This document shows positions 7,694 to 11,139 of a stretch of 11,139 bases of DNA, piece by piece. The position numbers were made by a program, and so were the translations under genes. The notes under the pieces are model-generated. The model was given only the letters and a program-made list of their open reading frames with translations, searched no databases and had not been told where the DNA came from. Positions within the stretch are counted from its first letter, which is position 1. The number at the start of each line of letters is the position of its first letter. This stretch comes from Clostridia bacterium. Lineage in GTDB: Bacteria > Bacillota > Clostridia > DUPQ01. The stretch lies in NCBI GenBank assembly GCA_028690885.1, contig JAQVAJ010000020.1, forward strand, positions 1-11,139. The letters run 5' to 3'.

Positions 7694-7722
7694 AGTATAT
7701 TAAAAGCTTATTTTAATGTCAA
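7694..7722 (-). promoter_or_regulatory. Sigma-A promoter of the sialidase-fold gene
   Basis: Read on the minus strand: a perfect -35 TTGACA (plus 7717-7722), an exact 17-bp spacer (7700-7716) and -10 TATACT (plus 7694-7699). The start point would be near 7687, leaving a leader of about 32 nt that holds the AAAGGA ribosome site. This is the best housekeeping promoter in the window. Confidence 0.85.
7699..7717. repeat. Inverted repeat filling the promoter spacer, possible operator
   Basis: ATTAAAA (7699-7705) and TTTTAAT (7711-7717) are perfect 7-bp arms around a 5-bp centre. The repeat covers the whole spacer between -35 and -10 of the leftward promoter, where a bound repressor would block RNA polymerase. 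The arms are pure A/T, so chance is a real alternative in this AT-rich gap. Confidence 0.4.
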
Positions 7723-7807
7723 ATTTGAGTGGTACTTAATCTCATTATAAATGACAAATATTATCTATATATTTGCTCGGGTTCATGTATCATTAATACA
7801 AGTCCTA

Positions 7808-7836
7808 TTGCATTAATATTACTATTATAATATAAT
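7808..7836 (+). promoter_or_regulatory. Candidate promoter of the fliO operon
   Basis: TTGCAT (7808-7813), a 17-bp spacer and a perfect TATAAT (7831-7836) form a sigma-A type promoter. A second TATAAT overlaps at 7826-7831 but has no good -35. With the first pair, transcription would start near 7843, inside the GGAGG ribosome site (7842-7846). Either the second -10 is used, or the real promoter is further upstream. Confidence 0.45.
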
Positions 7837-7852
7837 GTACCGGAGGTTTTGA

Positions 7853-8206
7853 ATGGAGTTTGAAGATTTCTTACCGTTAATCTTGGGGCTGTTTATAATT
7901 TGTGGAGTACTACTGGCATTTTACTGGATACTGAAGAAAATGACAGGCAAAGCAAATAGGTTGTCAGCGGGTAAATATGCAAGAATAATAGATAGAATAG
8001 CTATATCTCAGGATAAACAGATTCAATTAGTGGAAATAGGAGAATATGTTTTGGTAATAGGGATATCATCTTCTTCAGTAAACCTTCTTTACAAAGTGAA
8101 AAAAGAAAATCTTAAACAATTCGAGCAGGATATATCAAATCCTCAGTTTAAAGACATTTTTTCGAATTTCTTATCAAGATCAAAAGATAACGAAAGGAAA
8201 CTTTAA
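7853..8206 (+). CDS. fliO: Flagellar biosynthesis protein FliO
   Basis: A 117-residue membrane protein that in other bacteria helps FliP assemble into the flagellar export gate. One membrane segment lies at about residues 7-27, followed by a basic stretch and a cytoplasmic domain. The core (about 43-82), with IIDRIAISQDKQIQLVEIG and LVIGIS, matches the FliO/FliZ family pattern of a D-K/R-x-I-x-L-V-E-I-G strand pair. GGAGG at 7842-7846 lies 6 nt before the ATG. The stop overlaps the fliP start by one base (TAATG), so translation is coupled. FliO is poorly conserved in sequence, but the position directly before fliP makes the call firm. Here it is the first gene of its transcript, whereas in many Firmicutes it follows fliM, fliN/fliY and cheY. 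Confidence 0.92.
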   Translation: MEFEDFLPLILGLFIICGVLLAFYWILKKMTGKANRLSAGKYARIIDRIAISQDKQIQLVEIGEYVLVIGISSSSVNLLYKVKKENLKQFEQDISNPQFKDIFSNFLSRSKDNERKL

Positions 8207-8964
8207 TGGCAAAAAAAAGAAAAATAGGTATATTTGCCACTTTACTTGTCGCTTTTACCCCTTTTTCCGTAATAGCAGCAGAAGATGACCTTACAGAAGT
8301 ACTAGAGCAGGGACTGGATGTCTTATCCGGATATTCGAATTTACTGCCTACAGTAATTATTCTGCTATTATTAACTGTATTACCGACCATTCTTCTTTTA
8401 ATGACATCATATACGAGAATTCTTGTCGTATTATCATTTACTAGAAATGCAATGGGTACTCAACAGATGCCGCCAAATCAGGTATTAATAGGTATTTCTC
8501 TGATTCTGACGATATTTATAATGTCACCAACCATAGGTCAGATTAAGGACGTAGCATATGACCCATATGTAAATGAGGAAATGACTATTGTTCAGGCTCT
8601 TGAAGCAGCAGAAATGCCATTAAAGGAATTTATGTTTAAAGAAGCGCAGACCGAACCGGAAAGTATAAATATGTTCTTGTCGCTGTCAGGTGTTGAGGAA
8701 ACTCCTGAAACACTTGAAGAAATGCCTATGAGTGTTTTGATACCTGCATTTATAACAGGGGAGCTGACAAAGGCCTTTAAGATAGGATTTATGATATATC
8801 TGCCATTTATTATGATAGATATGATAGTATCCAGTATTTTAATGTCTATGGGCATGATGATGCTTCCTCCGTCTATGATATCTTTGCCTTTTAAGGTTTT
8901 ACTTTTTGTACTTGTTGATGGGTGGGAACTGATAATGAAGACTCTTATCATGAGCTTCGGTTAA
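8206..8964 (+). CDS. fliP: Flagellar type III export gate protein FliP
   Basis: FliP forms the pentameric core of the FliP-FliQ-FliR export gate in the inner membrane. The 252-residue length is normal. A signal peptide is visible (basic MAKKRK, hydrophobic 8-23, cleavage around A24/A25), as is usual for FliP. Family signatures include TSYTRILVVLSFTRNAMGTQ (67-86), the PPNQVLIG stretch (89-96), IPAFITGELTKAFKIGF (179-195) and the DGWELI end (238-243). A methionine-rich segment (MSMGMMMLPP, 213-222) corresponds to the methionine gasket region described for this family. AAAGGA at 8193-8198 is the ribosome site. The start codon overlaps the fliO stop by one base, and fliQ follows 17 bp downstream. 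Confidence 0.98.
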   Translation: MAKKRKIGIFATLLVAFTPFSVIAAEDDLTEVLEQGLDVLSGYSNLLPTVIILLLLTVLPTILLLMTSYTRILVVLSFTRNAMGTQQMPPNQVLIGISLILTIFIMSPTIGQIKDVAYDPYVNEEMTIVQALEAAEMPLKEFMFKEAQTEPESINMFLSLSGVEETPETLEEMPMSVLIPAFITGELTKAFKIGFMIYLPFIMIDMIVSSILMSMGMMMLPPSMISLPFKVLLFVLVDGWELIMKTLIMSFG

Positions 8965-8981
8965 ACTGAAAAGGAGAAATA

Positions 8982-9248
8982 ATGGATCAGGCTTTGGTAG
9001 TTAACTTAATAAAAGATGCTTTGACAGTTGTTCTTAAAGTCGTTTTACCAGTTATGATTATTGCTATGGTAACTGGAATTATAATTGCTGTTTTTCAGGC
9101 GGCAACTCAGATAAATGAGCAGAATATGGTACTTGTACCAAAAATAGTTGTAGTTTTTTTAGGATTAATACTCTTAGGGTCATGGATGATCGGTCAGATA
9201 ACGGAATATGCGAGGGAGCTGTTTAATCAGATATTATCATTGATTTAG
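8982..9248 (+). CDS. fliQ: Flagellar type III export gate protein FliQ
   Basis: An 88-residue inner-membrane protein, the typical size, with two membrane segments (about 16-39 and 51-72). FliQ packs as several copies around the FliP-FliR core of the export gate. The conserved loop AVFQAATQINEQ (36-47) followed by LVPKI (51-55) is diagnostic. AAGGAG at 8971-8976 lies 5 nt before the ATG. The stop TAG provides the first bases of the fliR ribosome site. There is nothing unusual in the sequence. Confidence 0.98.
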   Translation: MDQALVVNLIKDALTVVLKVVLPVMIIAMVTGIIIAVFQAATQINEQNMVLVPKIVVVFLGLILLGSWMIGQITEYARELFNQILSLI

Positions 9249-9255
9249 GAGAGGT

Positions 9256-10035
9256 ATGAACAGTCTTTCAGTCGTTTATACAAATATAGATGTATTCTTA
9301 CTTGTGTTAGTAAGAATAGCGTCATTTATTTTCGTATCACCTGTTTTTGGAAGAAGAGGAATACCTGTAACTACAAAAATAGGGTTAACGGCTGTTTTAA
9401 GTGTTGTTATTATGCTTGGATTTGAGACCTTTCCAGATGTAGCTGAAATGGGAAGCGGTATGTATCTGGGGCTAGTGATAAAAGAAGCCCTCATAGGTAT
9501 TTCAATAAGTTTCATAACTCTTATTTTCTTTACAGTCTTTTATGGTATCGGCCAGCTTGCAGATATGCAGATAGGGTTTAATGTAGGTGGTATTTATGAT
9601 GCTCAGATGCAGATGCAGGTTCCACTTACAGGTAACTTATTTTACCTAATGGGATTTCTAACCTTTCTGGTTTTAAACGGAGCTTCAAAACTGGTTTTTC
9701 TAATCCATTCTATGTATGACAGTATTCCAATAGTCGGTAGCAGTCTTAATAGTACTTTTTATGAAATTTTCTTCAATGCGTTTACTTTTACATATGCATA
9801 TTCCGTCCAGCTTATACTACCTTTAATACTGTTAATTCTTGTAACACAATTTATATTAGGAGTAATAATTAAATTTTTACCCCAGATGAATGTATTTATA
9901 ATTGGTATACCTGTTAAAATAGCTATATCACTTATTATTTTGAATTTTATGATAGGACCTCTCTTCCAAATGATGGAAGTGTATTTTGACCGCATGTTTG
10001 AGAGTGCTATGATGCTGATAAGGAGTTTGAGCTGA
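9256..10035 (+). CDS. fliR: Flagellar type III export gate protein FliR
   Basis: A 259-residue polytopic inner-membrane protein, normal for the family, present as a single copy that completes the FliP-FliQ helical gate. About six hydrophobic segments can be seen. Typical stretches are SPVFGRRGIP (28-37), GFNVGGIYDAQ (107-117) and KFLPQMNVFIIGIPVKI (206-222), the last matching the P-Q-x-N-V-F signature. AGGAGAGG (9247-9254) overlaps the fliQ stop and serves as ribosome site. The fliR stop shares one base with the flhB start (TGATG), so the two are translationally coupled. In some clostridia fliR and flhB are fused; here they are separate genes. Confidence 0.97.
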   Translation: MNSLSVVYTNIDVFLLVLVRIASFIFVSPVFGRRGIPVTTKIGLTAVLSVVIMLGFETFPDVAEMGSGMYLGLVIKEALIGISISFITLIFFTVFYGIGQLADMQIGFNVGGIYDAQMQMQVPLTGNLFYLMGFLTFLVLNGASKLVFLIHSMYDSIPIVGSSLNSTFYEIFFNAFTFTYAYSVQLILPLILLILVTQFILGVIIKFLPQMNVFIIGIPVKIAISLIILNFMIGPLFQMMEVYFDRMFESAMMLIRSLS

Positions 10036-11087
10036 TGGCTGGTGAAAAGACAGAAAAAGCCACACTGAAAAAAAGAAGAGATGCCAAAAAGGAAGGCGAT
10101 GTACATAAGAGTATAGAAGTAAGTAATGCTTTTTCTTTACTTGTTATTACATTACTGGTAGGTGTATATCTCAGTCATGCCGGAACATCACTAGTTCTGT
10201 TTCTTCAAAGTTCACTATATATTACAGAAATTGAAGTAGTTTTTGATTTCAGGAAATACCTTAAACTGTTTTTTGATACAGCAGGTGTTTTCATGATAGC
10301 ATTATTGGCAATGGGCCTTCTTACAAACTATATGCAGGTAGGGTTTCTGTTTACATCAAAAAAATTAAAACCAGATTTAAAAAAAATGAATCCAATAGAA
10401 GGATTAAAAAGAATATTTTCTAAAAAAACATTATTTGAACTTTTTAAGAATCTCGGCAAAATGGCACTTATAATCATATTGTCATACTCAGCACTTAATA
10501 AGGCTATGCTGGAATTTTCCTATCTTAGCTTTTATGAAATACTGCCTGCATTACACAAAGCATTATCAGTGATGATAAGCATACTGACCAGTATATTAAT
10601 AGGACTTGCTACTTTGGCAGTGATAGATTTTATTTATCAGTGGTTTGACTATGAGAAAAAAATGAAAATGACAAAGCAGGAAGTTAAGGATGAATTTAAA
10701 AACACTGAAGGAGATCCGCAGATTAAATCATTCATTAAGAGCAGACAGCGCATGATAGCAAGAAGACGTATGATGCATGCAGTACCTACCGCTGATGCGA
10801 TAATAACCAATCCTACACATATTGCTATAGCAATTAAATACAAACACAAAAAAGACACAGCTCCAATAGTTGTAGCAAAGGGACAAGGGCTCATTGCTGA
10901 GAAAATAAAGCAAATTGCTAAAGAAAATAATATATATATAGTAGAAAATAAGCCACTTGCAAGAATTTTATTTAAAAAAGCAGAGATTGGTGACTTCATA
11001 CCTTATGAACACTACAAAGCAGTTGCTGAAATACTTGCATACGTTTACAATATAAAGAATAAGAAAGAACAGGGTGATCAAAATTAA
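10035..11087 (+). CDS. flhB: Flagellar export switch protein FlhB
   Basis: A 350-residue membrane protein that switches the flagellar export apparatus from rod/hook to filament substrates. The N-terminus (EKTEKATLKKRRDAKKEGDV) is typical. Four membrane segments lie at about 32-58, 85-106, 143-159 and 176-201. The cytoplasmic domain carries the self-cleaving NPTH motif at 259-262, where the chain breaks between N259 and P260 and which is required for switching. The family stretch HIAIAIKYK (262-270) follows the cleavage site. Length and motifs indicate an intact, functional protein. The ribosome site AGGAG (10021-10025) lies inside fliR. Its 3' end overlaps the likely flhA start. Confidence 0.98.
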   Translation: MAGEKTEKATLKKRRDAKKEGDVHKSIEVSNAFSLLVITLLVGVYLSHAGTSLVLFLQSSLYITEIEVVFDFRKYLKLFFDTAGVFMIALLAMGLLTNYMQVGFLFTSKKLKPDLKKMNPIEGLKRIFSKKTLFELFKNLGKMALIIILSYSALNKAMLEFSYLSFYEILPALHKALSVMISILTSILIGLATLAVIDFIYQWFDYEKKMKMTKQEVKDEFKNTEGDPQIKSFIKSRQRMIARRRMMHAVPTADAIITNPTHIAIAIKYKHKKDTAPIVVAKGQGLIAEKIKQIAKENNIYIVENKPLARILFKKAEIGDFIPYEHYKAVAEILAYVYNIKNKKEQGDQN

Positions 11088-11139
11088 AAACAAATTTAAA
11101 CAAAGCATATTAGCATTAATAGTTATAGGAGTAATAATG
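11074..11139 (+). CDS. flhA: Flagellar export protein FlhA, N-terminal fragment (cut by window end)
   Basis: A GTG at 11074 opens a frame that stays open to the window end (22 codons). The peptide has a short basic start (VIKIKNKFKQ) followed by a hydrophobic run (SILALIVIGVIM), which looks like the first membrane segment of FlhA, the usual gene after flhB. FlhA forms the nonameric ring that docks export substrates. The start lies inside flhB, overlapping its last 14 bases. Purine-rich AAGAAAG at 11061-11067 may serve as ribosome site. The call depends mainly on gene order and the N-terminal pattern, since only 22 residues are visible. Confidence 0.72.
   Translation, partial: MIKIKNKFKQSILALIVIGVIM

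Larger units (their letters stand above)
7655..7852. other. Divergent intergenic region between the sialidase-fold gene and fliO
   Basis: This 198-bp, very AT-rich gap separates two divergent genes and contains the promoters for both. It holds the leftward promoter with its inverted repeats, a direct repeat CATTAATA at 7791-7798 and 7811-7818 (20-bp period), and the rightward promoter candidate next to fliO. I see no reading frame, RNA gene, or flagellar sigma-28 or sigma-54 promoter pattern in it. Confidence 0.8.

Noticed and set aside
7729..7747. Possible sigma-54 promoter (TGGTAC) in the divergent gap
   Set aside because: The required GC element at the -12 position is absent at the proper spacing.
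8592..8951. A 119-codon minus-strand open frame opposite fliP
   Set aside because: It is explained by the codon pattern of the membrane protein on the other strand; it has no start signals and fliP is unmistakable.
10649..10999. Minus-strand open frames opposite the FlhB cytoplasmic domain
   Set aside because: Antisense to the conserved NPTH region, with hydrophobic content that mirrors the opposite strand and no expression signals.

Overview
The window is AT-rich DNA with Shine-Dalgarno-led genes, sigma-A type promoters, a clostridial pyruvate:ferredoxin oxidoreductase and flagellar export genes. Together these point to a motile, anaerobic Firmicute, most likely a member of the Clostridia such as the Lachnospiraceae. 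That placement is an inference from gene content and style; no marker gene fixes the genus.

Layout. (1) Bases 1-2307 hold the 3' two-thirds of a pyruvate:ferredoxin oxidoreductase gene (nifJ/por), closed by a strong rho-independent terminator at 2347-2379. (2) Directly behind that terminator an extended -10 promoter opens a rightward cluster: a Nudix hydrolase, a GH2 beta-mannosidase-like glycosidase (8-nt overlap with the Nudix gene) and a Gfo/Idh/MocA-fold protein whose motifs resemble the NAD-dependent GH109 glycosidases. (3) A leftward gene for a six-bladed-propeller (BNR/Asp-box, sialidase-fold) protein converges on this cluster with no bases between the two stop codons. It has its own strong promoter in the 198-bp divergent gap at 7655-7852. 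(4) From 7853 to the window end runs the flagellar type III export-gate operon fliO-fliP-fliQ-fliR-flhB-flhA, tightly packed with short gaps or overlaps; flhA is cut by the window edge.

How the genes work together. FliP, FliQ, FliR and FlhB build the export gate, FliO helps assemble it, and FlhA is the gate's large cytoplasmic-ring subunit. The middle block looks like an intracellular glycan-processing module: three predicted carbohydrate-active proteins, none with a signal peptide, and no transporter in view. It lies between a central-metabolism gene and a flagellar operon that here begins at fliO rather than continuing from fliM/fliN/cheY. The most unusual points are the apparent loss of the first substrate-binding arginine in the sialidase-fold protein, the GH109-like features of the Gfo/Idh/MocA protein, and inverted repeats at the leftward promoter that could be operators.
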